The notes beneath the pieces were generated by a model. That model did not search any database and was not told the origin of the DNA. It saw only the letters and a list, made by a program, of their open reading frames with translations. Shown piece by piece: positions 11,513 through 21,605 of a stretch of 64,000 nucleotides of DNA. Source of the stretch: Solirubrobacter sp963798325 (GTDB lineage: Bacteria > Actinomycetota > Thermoleophilia > Solirubrobacterales > Solirubrobacteraceae). Numbering within the stretch: position 1 is the stretch's first letter; each line of letters starts with the position of its first letter. Location: the NCBI GenBank assembly GCA_963798325.1, contig CAWCSS010000006.1, positions 62,001 to 126,000 of the forward strand. Reading direction: 5' to 3'. A program made the position numbers and the translations under genes.

Positions 11513-13455
11513 CCGATCTGCGCGCGACCTACCGGCTGCAGCTCGGCGAGCGGCTTCGGCTTCGCCGAGGCGCGCGCGTTCGTGCCGTATCTGGCAGTCG
11601 CTGGGCGTCTCGCACGTGTACCTGCCGCCGTCCTTTCAGGCGCGCGAGGGGTCCACGCACGGCTACGACGTCGTCGATCCGGGGTCGATCTCGAACGAGC
11701 TCGGCGGCGAGCGGGAGTTCTTCGCGCTGGTCGAGGCGGTGAAGGCCGCGGGCATGGGGATCGTCCTCGACATCGTCCCCAACCACATGGCGACCGACCC
11801 CGCGAACCGCTTCTGGGCCGATCGCTCGCTGCGGGCGCAGTTCTTCGACATCGACGAGAAGACCGGCCGCCATCGGCGCTTCTTCGACGTCGATCATCTG
11901 GCCGCCGTGCGCCAGGAGGAGCCGGAGGTGTTCGAGGCGACGCACGAGCTGGCGCTGCGGCTCGTGCGCGAGGGGCACGTCGACGGGCTGCGGATCGACC
12001 ATCCCGACGGCCTCGCCGATCCCGCCGGCTACCTGCGGCGGCTGCGCGACGACGGCGTCGAGCACGTGTGGGTGGAGAAGATCCTCGACACCGGCGAGCG
12101 CATGCGCGACTGGCCGGTCGAGGGAACGGTCGGCTACGAGTTCCTCAACGACGTCTCCGGGCTGTTCGTCGACCCCGCGGGCGAGGCGCCGCTGACCGAC
12201 CTCTGGATCGAGGTCTCCGGCGATGACCGGCGCTTCGGCGACTGGGCGTTCGAGGCCAAGCTCGAGCAGGCGCGCACGACGTTCGCGCCGGAGGTCGAGC
12301 GGCTCGCGCGCGAGGCGCCCGAGCGGGTGACGGGGCTGGAGCGCGCGCTGGCGTCGCTGCCCGTCTATCGCACCTACGTGGAGCCCTGGTCGGGGCAGGT
12401 GGCCGACGAGGACCGCGAGGCGGTGCGCGAGGCGCGCCTGCCGGCGTCGCTGGCGTCGCGGCTGCTGCTGGAGGTGCCGGGCTGGGAGGCGTTCGTCACG
12501 CGCTTTCAGCAGACGACGCCGCCGGTGATGGCCAAGGGCGTCGAGGACACCGCGTTCTACCGCTACGCGCGGCTGCTGGCGGCCAACGACGTCGGCGGCG
12601 ACCCGGGGCGCTGGTCGGTGTCGGTCGAGCAGTTCCATCGCGCGAACGCCGAGCGGCTGGAGCGGTTCCCGCTGAACCTGCTGGTCACCCAGACGCACGA
12701 CACCAAGCGCTCCGGCGACGTACGCGCGCGGATCGGCGCGCTGTCGGCGATGCCCGACGAGTACGCGGCGCACGTGCGCACGTGGCTGTCGGTCTGCCGG
12801 TCCTTGACGTCGGGTGGCGCGCCCGACACCGGTCGAGCAGGTCTTCATCTTCCAGACGCTGCTGGGCGTGTGGCCGATCTCCGAGCAGCGGCTCTACGGC
12901 TACCTGCAGAAGGCGATGCGCGAGGCCAAGCAGCACACGTCCTGGGTCGGCGTCGACGCCGTGCACGAGGCGGCGGTGCAGTCCTTCGCGCGGGCGCTGC
13001 TGACGCACCGGGACTTCCAGCGGACGTTCGCGCCCTTCCAGCGCGAAGTGGCGGCGGCGGGCGAGCGCGCGGCGCTGGGTCAGCTGCTGTTGAAGCTGAC
13101 GGTGCCCGGCGTGCCCGACATCTACCAGGGCGACGAGTTGGAGTGCCTGTCGCTCGTCGATCCGGACAATCGGCGCGAGGTCGACTGGGACGAGCGGCGC
13201 GAGGCGCTCTCCGATCCGCCGCCGAAGCTGCAGGTGATCCTCAAGGCGTTGGCGCTGCGCGCGCGGCTCCCGGAGGCGTTCACGGGCTCGTACGAGCCGG
13301 TCGAAGCCGGCCCGGACACGGTCGCGTTCGTGCGCGGCGGGTCGGTGTTCGTCGCCGTGCGGCTGCGGGGCTCGGACGAGCTGCCGCGCCCCGCACAGGG
13401 CGAGTGGACCGTCGAGCTCGAGCTCGACGGCCTGCTGCTGCTCAGCGCGTCCTGA
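11509..13455 (+). CDS. treY: Malto-oligosyltrehalose synthase, two frameshifts
   Basis: TreY isomerises the reducing-end alpha-1,4 bond of a maltodextrin to alpha,alpha-1,1. It starts at ATG 11509 (ATGA overlap with treX), giving MTDLRATYRLQL, the typical TreY start. Motifs: VYLPPSFQAREGSTHGYDVVD, LDIVPNHMA, DGLRIDHPDGLADP, WVEKIL and TQTHDTKRSGDVRARI, all characteristic of TreY. The frame changes near 11555 and near 12830. Corrected length is about 648 residues, toward the short end for the family. Its last 14 bases overlap the 3' end of the convergent minus-strand gene. Confidence 0.94.
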
Positions 13456-15354
13456 GCTTGCGGGTCTTGACGGTCAGCGTGTGGGTCACGCTCGTCATCC
13501 CGGGCTTGCTGACGGTGACGACGATCTTCGCGCCCGTCTTCTTGACCAGGCGGGCGAGCGACACGGTGCCCGACGCCTTGCGCTTGATGTAGGTCGTCTT
13601 GCCGCGGGTCGCCTTGACCGTCGCGCCCTTGGGGACGTTGCGGACGCTGAGCGTGCGCAGCTTCCCGCGCTTGTAGGTGAACACGAGCTTGGCGCCGATC
13701 TTCGCCGGCGCGGCAGGCAGGGCGGGCGGCGGCAGCGGCGCGGGGAGGACGACCGGCGGGCTCACGCCCGCGCCCTCGAGGTCCAGCGTGCCCGCGTCGA
13801 GCGTGACGCGCGCGCTGCGGACGCCGGGCGCGGTCGGCGTGAAGACGATGCGCAGCAGGCACTCGTCCTCGGGCTTGAGCGTGGCGCCGGTGCATTCGTC
13901 GCTCGTCAGCGCGAAGTCTGAGCCGCTCACGCTCGGCGCCTTGAGCGTGAGCGTGGCCTCGCCCGTGTTGACGATGTGGGCCTCGGCGGGCGCGCTGCTC
14001 GTGTTGAGCAGCTGGGCGGCGAAGCTCAGGCTCTCGGCCGTGAGGGACCGCGTGAGCGTGACCTGCGTGGTCGCGTCCGCTGTGGCCGGCTTCGTCTCCT
14101 CGTTGCCGTCGGCGTCGACCAGCGTCGTGAAGTAGGCGAACGGGCCGTCGGTGGCGACCTTGTAGTCGAACCGGTCGCTCGTCGCGGGCTGTTCGGCGGC
14201 GAGCGTGAAGGCTGTCGCTCCGGGCACCTTCACGTAGAGCCGGACCTTGCTCATCGGTGCGCCGTCGGCGGTGTAGGTGACGGTCTGCGCGCGGCGCACG
14301 CTGGTGGCCTGCGCACTCGCGCGGCTGCGGGCCGTCGTGTTGGCGCGCAGGACCAGGCCGGTGCCGGCGGTGGCCAGGTCGGGGCGGCCGTCGCCGTCGG
14401 CGTCGGCGATGGTGACGGCGCGGGTGGCGGCGCCGGCCAGCGTGGTCGGCGCGGTGAGCGTGCCGTCGCCGTTGTTGAGCAGCAGTGAGACGCCGCTGTC
14501 GCGCGTGGTCACCACGTCGGGCTGGCCGTCGGCGTTGAGGTCGGCGACGGCGACGTCGCGCAGGTCACCGCCGACCACGTAGGTCTTCTCGGTGGCGAAC
14601 GCCGGGCCGGTGCGGACGGTGAGTGTCCCGTCGCCGCTGCCGGCCAGCAGCTCGGGCTTGCCGTCCCCGGTGAGGTCGGCCAGCGCGACGCCGGTGGGCG
14701 TGGCGCCCGCGCCGTAGGGGACCTGCGCGGCGAAGCTCCCGCCCTGCGCCGAGGCGAGCAGGACCGAGACCTTCGCGGCGGCGGTGCTGACCGCCATGTC
14801 GGTCTTGCCGTCGCCGTTGACGTCGGCGAGGGCGACCGCGGTCGAGTTGCCCGCGACCGGCGAGTACACGGGCGAGCCGAGCCCGCCCGCGCCGTCGCCG
14901 CCGAAGACGACGACGTTGGCCTTGCCGGTGGTCACCACGACGTCCGGGTTGGTGTCCGCGGTGAGCTGGCCGACCGCGACGTCGAGCGTCTGCTCGGGAC
15001 CGGGCAGCGTGGTCACGGTGGCGGTGGCGAATGTGCCGCCGGCCTGGCCGAGGAGCACGGAGACCGTTCCCCGGAGTTGGCGGTCACGAGGTCCGTGCGG
15101 CCGTCGCGGTTGAGATCGCCGGTCGCGACGGCCGTCGGCGAGTCGGTCGCGTCGGCCGGGTTGACGCGGTAGGTGGTCGCGCCCACGGTGACCACGCCGC
15201 TGGTGCCGCCCGCGGTCACGAAGACGGGCCGCCCATCGACGTCGAGCGTCGCGATCCCGCTGCTCGCGTTCGGCGACTGCGTGTCGGGCGCGGCGAACGT
15301 CGCCGGGAACGGAGCGGCGGCGGCCAGGGCCAGGGCGGAAAACGCGGCGATCAC
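13442..15354 (-). CDS. Exported FG-GAP/VCBS-like beta-propeller protein with ASH-like domain
   Basis: About 637 residues, probably starting at GTG 15354 with a signal peptide (MIAAFSALALAAAAPF). Residues 60-300 hold repeated GD-N-DG--DLV or ADLNADGQPDVV units, the calcium-binding FG-GAP/VCBS signature that folds as a beta-propeller. An ASH/choice-of-anchor-D-like segment follows (LLNTSSAPAEAHIVNTG, GSDFALTSDECTG). The Lys/Arg-rich C-terminal beta domain ends VKTRKLRTR. There is one frame change near 15060 between NSG and SVLLGQAGG. A role in extracellular binding or adhesion is inferred; no enzymatic residue is evident. It is convergent with treY, overlapping by 14 bases. Confidence 0.8.
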
Positions 15355-15403
15355 CCGCGCGACGCTAATGCGGCGGCGCGCGTGCGGTCAAGGGGCGATT
15401 CGT

Positions 15404-16462
15404 TTAGGCGGCCGTGATCGGTCCCACGAAGCGCAGGCTCTTGCGGTTGACCGTGTAGAGCCCGTAGGTGCGCAGGGTGGTGTCGCCGTTGGCGTCGAAG
15501 CCGTAGGTGCCGATGCGGCTCGGGCGGTTCTGCACGGTGTGCAGCCAGTTGGTCAGCGCGGTGCGGTTGGGGCCGGCGGCGGCGATGCCGTCGAGGATCA
15601 GCTTCATCGACTCATAGCCGAAGGCGTAGTACGGGTCGCGGTTGCCCGAGAAGCCGTACTGGTCGGTCGTCAGGGTGGCGACGGTGAGGATCACGCGTCG
15701 GCCGACCTTGGACGCGAAGTCGGTCTCGGCGATCCCATCGGAGCCGAACAGCCGCTTGCCCTTCAGCGCCTTGCTGCGGAAGAACGCGACCGCGCCGTTG
15801 GCGGTGATGCCCGTGTAGGCGACGCAATCGGCGTTCTTCATCGCCTTCGGGGCGCTCCTGGAGATGCGGCGGTTGGCGACGACCGGCAGACCGAGGCGCG
15901 CCGCCGTCGCTGCCGCGTCGACGTTCATGCCCTTGCCGTAGACCTCGCCGTCGTGCACGAGCCCGAGCGCCTTGCAGCCGCGGTCACGCATCGCCGTGAC
16001 CAGCGCCGCGGCCTGCACGTGATCGTTCGGCACGATGCGGAAGTAGGTGCGGACGCCGGTCGGGTAGAAGGAGGCGTCATCGGTGAGGCCGTTGAAGGTG
16101 TTCGACGGGCTGACCATCGGGATGCCCGCCCGGTTGAGGATCGGGATCGAGACCCGGCTGGCGCCTGAGTTGAACTCGCCGATGTAGGCGACGGTCGACG
16201 CGTCCTTCGCGGCCGCCTTCGCGTTCCTGCGCGTCGCGCCGACCGTCCAGGCGCCGGCGCGGCGGGTCGCGTCGTTGAGCGTCTTCAGTCTCACGGAGGT
16301 GTTGCCGGACGCTTTGAGCGCCTGCCGCGCGCCGTCGTTGACGGCCTTCGTGGAGACCCGCGACGCGCCGCTGAGCGGCAGGCTCGAGTAGACCGTGACC
16401 TGGGCCTGGGCGGCGGCCGGGAAGGCCGCGGCGAGCAGGAGGACGAGTACGCACCGCTTCAT
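15404..16462 (-). CDS. Branched-chain amino-acid-type ABC substrate-binding protein
   Basis: 352 residues, intact. The signal peptide MKRCVLVLLLAAAFPAAAQA is followed by a type I periplasmic-binding fold of the LivJ/peripla_BP_6 family: VYSSLPLSGASR, VAYIGEFNSGASRVSIPILN, GIPMVSPSNTF, YFRIVPNDHVQA, LGLVHDGEVYGKG and YYAFGYESMKLILDGI. No lipobox Cys is seen, so it may be released or held by a partner. No transporter genes are adjacent, so the ligand and transporter are unknown. Confidence 0.85.
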   Translation of the reverse strand: MKRCVLVLLLAAAFPAAAQAQVTVYSSLPLSGASRVSTKAVNDGARQALKASGNTSVRLKTLNDATRRAGAWTVGATRRNAKAAAKDASTVAYIGEFNSGASRVSIPILNRAGIPMVSPSNTFNGLTDDASFYPTGVRTYFRIVPNDHVQAAALVTAMRDRGCKALGLVHDGEVYGKGMNVDAAATAARLGLPVVANRRISRSAPKAMKNADCVAYTGITANGAVAFFRSKALKGKRLFGSDGIAETDFASKVGRRVILTVATLTTDQYGFSGNRDPYYAFGYESMKLILDGIAAAGPNRTALTNWLHTVQNRPSRIGTYGFDANGDTTLRTYGLYTVNRKSLRFVGPITAA

Positions 16463-16506
16463 GGAGCGACTCGTACCCGCCCGCGGGCTTCGTAGACTTT
16501 CCCGGG

Positions 16507-16962
16507 ATGGATCGCAGTGCCGCCGAACGTCTGGTGAAGAAGGATCTCGACGGGACGACCGGGCTCGGGAAGCCGATCTCGAGCCGGGCGCGGATGTCCC
16601 AGCGCACCGTCGAGGCCTACCTCAAAGCGGGTGTCCGCCCGCGCTGGATGGAGCGGATCTCCGAGATCGACAGCGCGATCGCCCACCAGAAGCGGCGCCT
16701 CGCCCGCTCCCACCGCGCGCTGCGCGAGGAGTGCGCCGGCGACGCCGAGCTGTTCGCCGAGCGCTGGAGGGCGTTCGCCTCGCGCTGCCGGTTCGAGGAG
16801 CTCAACGAGCTGATCGGCCAGCACAACGAGTGGTACCCGATCGAGCGCGACCTTCCGATGGACCTGCGCACCCGCGACTACGTGCTCATCAACGGGCGCT
16901 CCTACCGTCGCGAGCCGCTCTCCGCGGAATGGGTGCTGCGGCACTTTCCCGCCGAGGGATAG
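16507..16962 (+). CDS. Conserved actinobacterial protein of unknown function
   Basis: 151 residues, not assigned to a function. It begins MDRSAAERLVKKDLDG, rich in charged residues. The middle (about 45-85) is helical with many Arg, Lys and Glu and may form a coiled coil. The C-terminus (YVLINGRSYRREPL, then AEWVLRHFPA) looks like a small beta-plus-helix module. No signal peptide or membrane segment is present. It is 13 bases upstream of the GT4 glucosyltransferase in the same direction, so the two are probably co-transcribed. The start is 44 bases from the divergent binding-protein gene. Confidence 0.7.
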   Translation: MDRSAAERLVKKDLDGTTGLGKPISSRARMSQRTVEAYLKAGVRPRWMERISEIDSAIAHQKRRLARSHRALREECAGDAELFAERWRAFASRCRFEELNELIGQHNEWYPIERDLPMDLRTRDYVLINGRSYRREPLSAEWVLRHFPAEG

Positions 16963-16975
16963 GCTCCGCCCGGCT

Positions 16976-18169
16976 GTGCGCATTCTGACCCTCTCGTGGG
17001 AGTACCCGCCGATCGTGGAGGGCGGGCTCGCCCGCCACGTCCGCAAGCTCAGCGAGCAGCTCGTGCGCGACGGCCACGAGGTGCACGTCATCACCCGCGG
17101 CGGCGGCCGGCTGCCCGCGGTCGAGGAGCGCCACGGCGTGATCGTCCATCGCGTCCGCGAGCCCGAGTTCCCCAAGGACGACCTCGACGCCTTCATCGCC
17201 TGGGTCGACGGGATGAACGACGACATGCTCGCCCGCGGCGTTGAACTGGGCGTCGGGTTCGACCTGGTCCACTCCCACGACTGGCTCGTCGCCGCCGCCG
17301 CTCGTGCGCTGGCCCGCCGGCGGCGCATCCCCTGGCTGGTCACCGTCCACGCGACCGAATACGGCCGCCATCAGGGCTGGGTGGACAAGCACCCGCAGTC
17401 GCACATCCACGCCGTCGAGAAGCGCATGGCCCGCGGCGCCGACCGCGTGATCACCTGCTCCTCGTTCATGCGCTCGCAGGTCTGCGACGTCTTCGGCGTC
17501 CCGCGCGGGCGCGTCGTCGCGATCCCGAACGGCATCGACCCCTCGGACCTCGTGCCGGTCCCCGATCTGGGAGCGCTGCGCGCCCGCTTTGCCGCGCCGG
17601 AGGAGAAGCTCGTGCTGCTCGTCGGGCGGCTCGTCTACGAGAAGGGCTTCCACCTGGCGCTGGACGCGCTGCCGGGACTCATCCGGCGGGTGGGTTCGGT
17701 GCGCTTCCTGATCGCCGGCTCGGGCACCGCCGAGCAGGAGCTCAAGGACCAGGCGACGCGACTGGGCCTCATGGAGCACGGCACCTTCATCGGCTGGTGC
17801 GGAGACGACGTACTCCACTCGCTCTACCGGATCGCCGACCTGTGCCTCGTGCCGTCGATCTACGAGCCGTTCGGCCTGGTCGCGCTGGAGGCGATGGCAT
17901 CGGGCTGCCCCTGCATCGTGGCCGACACGGGAGGCCTGCGCGAGGTCGTGCCGCGTGGGCGGCGCGTCGGCCTGCGCCACCGCGCCTCCTCGGTGCGGTC
18001 GCTGGAGCGGATGGCGTTCGACCTGCTGACCGACGACTCCCTGCGCGACCGGCTGGTGGCGGAGGCGTCCGAGCACGTCCTGCGCTTCGACTGGGCCGAT
18101 GTCGCCCGCCAGACGGCCGACGTGTACGCGGGCCTCGTCCGCACCCGCGCCGCGGCGGGGCGCCGCTGA
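16976..18169 (+). CDS. GT4 glycosyltransferase, probably an alpha-1,4-glucosyltransferase
   Basis: 397 residues starting at GTG 16976. The N-terminus MRILTLSWEYPPIVEGGLARH is the glycogen-synthase-like GT4 opening with the donor/acceptor GGL loop. HSHDWLVAAAARAL and VTVHATEYGRHQGWV resemble mycobacterial Rv3032-type glucosyltransferases, which build alpha-1,4-glucans. In the second Rossmann domain are LVGRLVYEKGFHLALDAL and the EPFGLVALEAMASG motif with the two conserved Glu that bind the nucleotide sugar. Together with glgB, treS and treXYZ it suggests a role in glycogen or maltose-1-phosphate synthesis, but the donor is not provable from sequence. No frameshift is evident. Confidence 0.85.
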   Translation: MRILTLSWEYPPIVEGGLARHVRKLSEQLVRDGHEVHVITRGGGRLPAVEERHGVIVHRVREPEFPKDDLDAFIAWVDGMNDDMLARGVELGVGFDLVHSHDWLVAAAARALARRRRIPWLVTVHATEYGRHQGWVDKHPQSHIHAVEKRMARGADRVITCSSFMRSQVCDVFGVPRGRVVAIPNGIDPSDLVPVPDLGALRARFAAPEEKLVLLVGRLVYEKGFHLALDALPGLIRRVGSVRFLIAGSGTAEQELKDQATRLGLMEHGTFIGWCGDDVLHSLYRIADLCLVPSIYEPFGLVALEAMASGCPCIVADTGGLREVVPRGRRVGLRHRASSVRSLERMAFDLLTDDSLRDRLVAEASEHVLRFDWADVARQTADVYAGLVRTRAAAGRR

Positions 18170-18192
18170 CCGCGCCGACCTGACGCTCGCCG

Positions 18193-18642
18193 CTACACGA
18201 CCGCGTACGGCGCCACGACCGCCGAGCGCGCCACCGACGAACCCACCGAAGCGTGCTGCCCGACGACCGCGCAGGCACCCACCACGAGCGGCGCGGCGAC
18301 CACCGGCTGCACCCGCACCGGCCGCTCCGCATCGCCGAAACCCGGCGCGACGTCGGACACCGCGGCCCAGTCACCCACGACCGCACCCGCCTCGAGCGTC
18401 ACCCCGGCGTGACAGACCACGATCGCCCGTTCGCCCAGCCGCGCGCCGTGCCCGATCAGCACCACCCCGGCAACCGCCGAGATCCGCGCTCCCTCGCCCA
18501 GCACGGCTCCCGGGCACACCACCACGCGGGCTCCGGGCGCGGCCGTCACGCGCACTCCGGGAGCGATCAACGCGGAGCGAGACACGCGCACACGGCCCCG
18601 CGAACCTATGCGCAGCCTCAAATGGCGCAACAGATCAACCAT
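18193..18642 (-). CDS. Hexapeptide-repeat (left-handed beta-helix) protein
   Basis: 149 residues starting at ATG 18642. From about residue 25 onward the sequence shows a hexapeptide pattern of small aliphatic residues at every sixth position (VVVCPG AVLGEG ARISAV, VLIGHG ARLGER AIVVCH). This folds as a left-handed beta-helix, as in acyltransferases and gamma-carbonic anhydrases. It lacks an obvious catalytic His cluster and is short, so it could be a minimal acetyltransferase-like or scaffold protein. Its start is 12 bases from the divergent STAS gene start, so the promoters must overlap. Confidence 0.65.
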   Translation of the reverse strand: MVDLLRHLRLRIGSRGRVRVSRSALIAPGVRVTAAPGARVVVCPGAVLGEGARISAVAGVVLIGHGARLGERAIVVCHAGVTLEAGAVVGDWAAVSDVAPGFGDAERPVRVQPVVAAPLVVGACAVVGQHASVGSSVARSAVVAPYAVV

Positions 18643-18653
18643 CGCGCGCTACC

Positions 18654-18962
18654 TTGCGGCGGATCGAACCCTTCAGCACGGCATCACGGCGCGTCGGAAC
18701 GGCGACGCTGATCCAGGTGCACGGCGAGCTCGACTGCGCGACCGTCCCCTCCCTCGAGGGTGACGTGGACACCGCGTTCACCGAAGGACCGGTCGTCCTC
18801 GACCTGCGCGAGCTGCGCTTCATGGACGTCTCCGGGTTGCGCATGGCCGTCCGGCTCGAAGCGCGCGCACAGCTGCACGGCGTCAGCTTCTCGATGCTCG
18901 AGGGCCAGGGGCCCGCGAGCCGCGTGTTCGAGCTGACCGGTATGCGGCGCTTCGTCGGCTGA
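18654..18962 (+). CDS. STAS-domain anti-sigma factor antagonist
   Basis: About 102 residues. The frame is open well upstream; TTG 18654 gives a protein of family length beginning shortly before the STAS domain. The core reads LIQVHGELDCATVPSLE and VVLDLRELRFMDVSGLRMAV, where DVSG contains the Ser normally phosphorylated by an RsbW/SpoIIAB-type kinase. It ends GMRRFVG. The family releases a sigma factor by binding its anti-sigma factor. No kinase or sigma gene is adjacent, so this is an orphan partner. The start codon is uncertain. Confidence 0.8.
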   Translation: MRRIEPFSTASRRVGTATLIQVHGELDCATVPSLEGDVDTAFTEGPVVLDLRELRFMDVSGLRMAVRLEARAQLHGVSFSMLEGQGPASRVFELTGMRRFVG

Positions 18963-19013
18963 CGCGCAGGCACGCCACTGACCCTACAAGTCGTGGAGAT
19001 CGCTCCACGCGCG

Positions 19014-19042
19014 TTGACATCTCATGAACAGAAGATGAGCAT
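19014..19042 (+). promoter_or_regulatory. Possible sigma-70-type promoter of the M6 protease gene
   Basis: A perfect TTGACA at 19014-19019 is followed after 17 bases by the weak -10 candidate GAGCAT (19037-19042), about 80 bases before the chosen start at 19121. The -35 is good; the -10 is poor. Confidence 0.35.
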
Positions 19043-19120
19043 GGGGTGACGACCTACGCGCGCGGACGTGGGGGCGGGGTTCGTGCGCGGTGCCGCGGCC
19101 GCACTTGGGGTGGAGGGGCA

Positions 19121-21604
19121 GTGAGAGGAACAAGAGCAGTGCTTGCCGCGACGGCGGCGGCGGCGTTCGCCGTGGCCGGGTCCGCCGACGCCGCGGGTCC
19201 GCCGACGCCGCTGGACGCACAGGATTGGTCCTTCCAGGACAACCTGACCTGGTCGAACTACAAGCCGGTCCCAGGGCCGGACTACAGCGATCCGAGCATC
19301 CAGCCGACGGTCAAGAAGTGGAAGGTCGCACTGATCCTGGTCGACTATCCCGACCGGCCGTTCACGGTCACCCAGGCAGCCGGCAGCAACCTGTTCGGCA
19401 ATCCGCAGGTCGGCGGCGCCGGCATCCCGCGTGAGCAGGTGCCGCAGTTCTATGCCGACTTCCTCAACAAGCCGTCGGCGCTGAACAACTTCCAGACCAT
19501 GAACCGGTACTGGATGGAGGACTCGTTCGGGCGCTACGGCGTCGAGCTCGTTCCGTTCGGCCCGTACCGCCTGCCGCTGAAGGCGCACCAGTACCACATC
19601 GACAGCCAGATGCAGAGCCTCGCCGACGACTGTCCGAACCCGACGCGAGCCACGCCGAACCCCGAGCCCTGCAACCAGAGCTTCGCCACCGCGGCGCGCA
19701 ACGCATGGATCGCGGCCACCTCGGACGCCGAGCGGGCGACCTTCGACAACATGTTCTGGACCTCAGCGGGCCAGGACGAGTCGGGCTCCTGGCAGGAGTT
19801 CGGGGAGATGCGCTTCACGCAGACGACCGTCCCGGACGCGTTCGGCCCGAAGCACATCGACCCGCTGCACCCGCGCGGCAACTGGGCCAAGACCCGCTAC
19901 ATCCCGTGGACGTCGTGGGCCTCGGCGGCGACGGTCTGGCCGAGCGCGTCGGGCAACAGCTCGACCGAGGCCGAATCCGCCGGCATGGCCGTCTACGCCC
20001 ACGAGCTCAGCCACAACCTGAGCATCCCGGACAACTACAACAACCCGTTCCAGGCCCCGCCGTACAACCGGACGGCGAGCGGCATGTGGGACATGATGAG
20101 CCGCGGGTCGTTCAACGGCCCGGGCGGCCAGCACACCCGCTGGCAGATCCCGCCGACCCAGGGCTCGGCGCTCGGCGCGCAGCACAACCTGCGCAACAAG
20201 CGCTTCCTGAACTTCATCTCCGACAACGACATCCTGCGCCTGAACCGCTCCGGCCTCGCCCAGACGGGCCTCGCCGTGGCCGAGGTCAAGGCGCGTGAGG
20301 TGGCCCCGAACGGCGACCTCGCGGGTGTCCGCGTCAACCTCGACACCGACGGCGACCGCAACAAGGTCTGCCTGATCTCGCAGGCCGGCGTCGATCTGAC
20401 CTGCGAAGGCCCGTGGCGGTCGACGCCCACCTCCACGGTCCAGGGCCGCTTCAACGACTACACGATGGAAGTCGTGCAGCAGATCGGCTCGGATTCGTTC
20501 ACCCCGGGCCACGGCGTGCTGGTGGGCAAGTCGAAGACCTCCAGCTCGACCTGCGGCAACCAATCGTTCAGCTGCTTCGTCTGGTACATCGACTCAAACC
20601 CGCAGGACATCGACCAGGTCGACCACGTCAAGGCCGACGGCACGATCGCCAAGGCGACGATGGGCGACGAGCGCCAGCTCAACGACGGGTCGTTCAACGT
20701 CGGCGTCAACTCCGGCGGCGAGTACGAGTACCAGGCGACCGCGAACGGCCTGCACTTCTACATCATCGACAAGCGGACCGACGAGCAGGGCATCCTGCAC
20801 TACACGGTCGGCGTCCGCTCGCTCGAGGGCGCGGGCCCGCAGACGCGCGGCGTCGCGCTGTCGAACCCGGTCGCGGGCACGGCGGGCGGCTTCGCCACCT
20901 GCACGTTCGACCTCAAGAACACGGGCGTTGCGGCGGCCATCCCGGCCACCGCGCACCCGACCTCCGGCGACTCGTTCTTCGGCTCGGACATCTACCGCCT
21001 GTCGGCGACGGCCACCGGGACCGGCTGGACCGCTCACCTGCGCAACGCGCTCGCGACCGCGAAGTTCGGCGAGACCGTCCAGGTGCCGGTCCACATCGAG
21101 AAGGCGACCGGCGCGGCGGCCAACGGCAACGTGACGCTGACGGCGACGTCGGAGAGCGACCCGAGCAGAACGATGTCGGCGTCCTGCTCGACCACCGGCG
21201 GCACCGTCGGCGGCACGGTCGGAGCGACGCTCGCCCTGACGTTGGGCACGCCGGCGTCGTTCGGGCCGTTCACCCCGGGCGCGCAGAAGGACTACTTCGC
21301 CACCACCACGGCGACCGTCATCTCCACCGCCGGTGACGCGACGCTGAGCGTCGCCGACCCGTCCAGCGCCGCGACCGGTCACCTCGTCAACGGCGCGTTC
21401 TCGTTGCCGGAGCCGCTTCAGGCCGCCGGCTCCACCTCCGGCACCTACGCGGTGCTGCCGACCATGCTCAAGAGCTACGCCGCCCCGGTCTCCAACGACC
21501 CGGTCAGCGTGAGCTTCAAGCAGCCGGTGAAGGCCAACGACGCTCTGCGTACCGGTACGTACGCGAAGTCGCTGACCTTCACGCTCTCGACGACGACTCC
21601 CTGA
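19121..21604 (+). CDS. Secreted M6-family zinc metalloprotease (immune inhibitor A-like)
   Basis: About 827 residues from GTG 19121, chosen over an upstream start because GGAGGGG sits just before it and it directly gives a signal peptide (VRGTRAVLAATAAAAFAVAG). The catalytic site is YAHELSHNLSIPDNYN at about residue 294: HExxH zinc ligands and Glu, followed by the Asp typical of M6. Upstream blocks (WKVALILVDYPDRPF, YWMEDSFGRYGVEL) also match M6 proteases. The C-terminal ~250 residues are Thr/Ala-rich beta repeats (GGFATCTFDLKNTG, TATSESDPSRTMSASC) with several Cys, probably for substrate or surface binding. The gene is intact and alone; an extracellular degradative role is inferred. Confidence 0.9.
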   Translation: MRGTRAVLAATAAAAFAVAGSADAAGPPTPLDAQDWSFQDNLTWSNYKPVPGPDYSDPSIQPTVKKWKVALILVDYPDRPFTVTQAAGSNLFGNPQVGGAGIPREQVPQFYADFLNKPSALNNFQTMNRYWMEDSFGRYGVELVPFGPYRLPLKAHQYHIDSQMQSLADDCPNPTRATPNPEPCNQSFATAARNAWIAATSDAERATFDNMFWTSAGQDESGSWQEFGEMRFTQTTVPDAFGPKHIDPLHPRGNWAKTRYIPWTSWASAATVWPSASGNSSTEAESAGMAVYAHELSHNLSIPDNYNNPFQAPPYNRTASGMWDMMSRGSFNGPGGQHTRWQIPPTQGSALGAQHNLRNKRFLNFISDNDILRLNRSGLAQTGLAVAEVKAREVAPNGDLAGVRVNLDTDGDRNKVCLISQAGVDLTCEGPWRSTPTSTVQGRFNDYTMEVVQQIGSDSFTPGHGVLVGKSKTSSSTCGNQSFSCFVWYIDSNPQDIDQVDHVKADGTIAKATMGDERQLNDGSFNVGVNSGGEYEYQATANGLHFYIIDKRTDEQGILHYTVGVRSLEGAGPQTRGVALSNPVAGTAGGFATCTFDLKNTGVAAAIPATAHPTSGDSFFGSDIYRLSATATGTGWTAHLRNALATAKFGETVQVPVHIEKATGAAANGNVTLTATSESDPSRTMSASCSTTGGTVGGTVGATLALTLGTPASFGPFTPGAQKDYFATTTATVISTAGDATLSVADPSSAATGHLVNGAFSLPEPLQAAGSTSGTYAVLPTMLKSYAAPVSNDPVSVSFKQPVKANDALRTGTYAKSLTFTLSTTTP

Positions 21605-21605
21605 G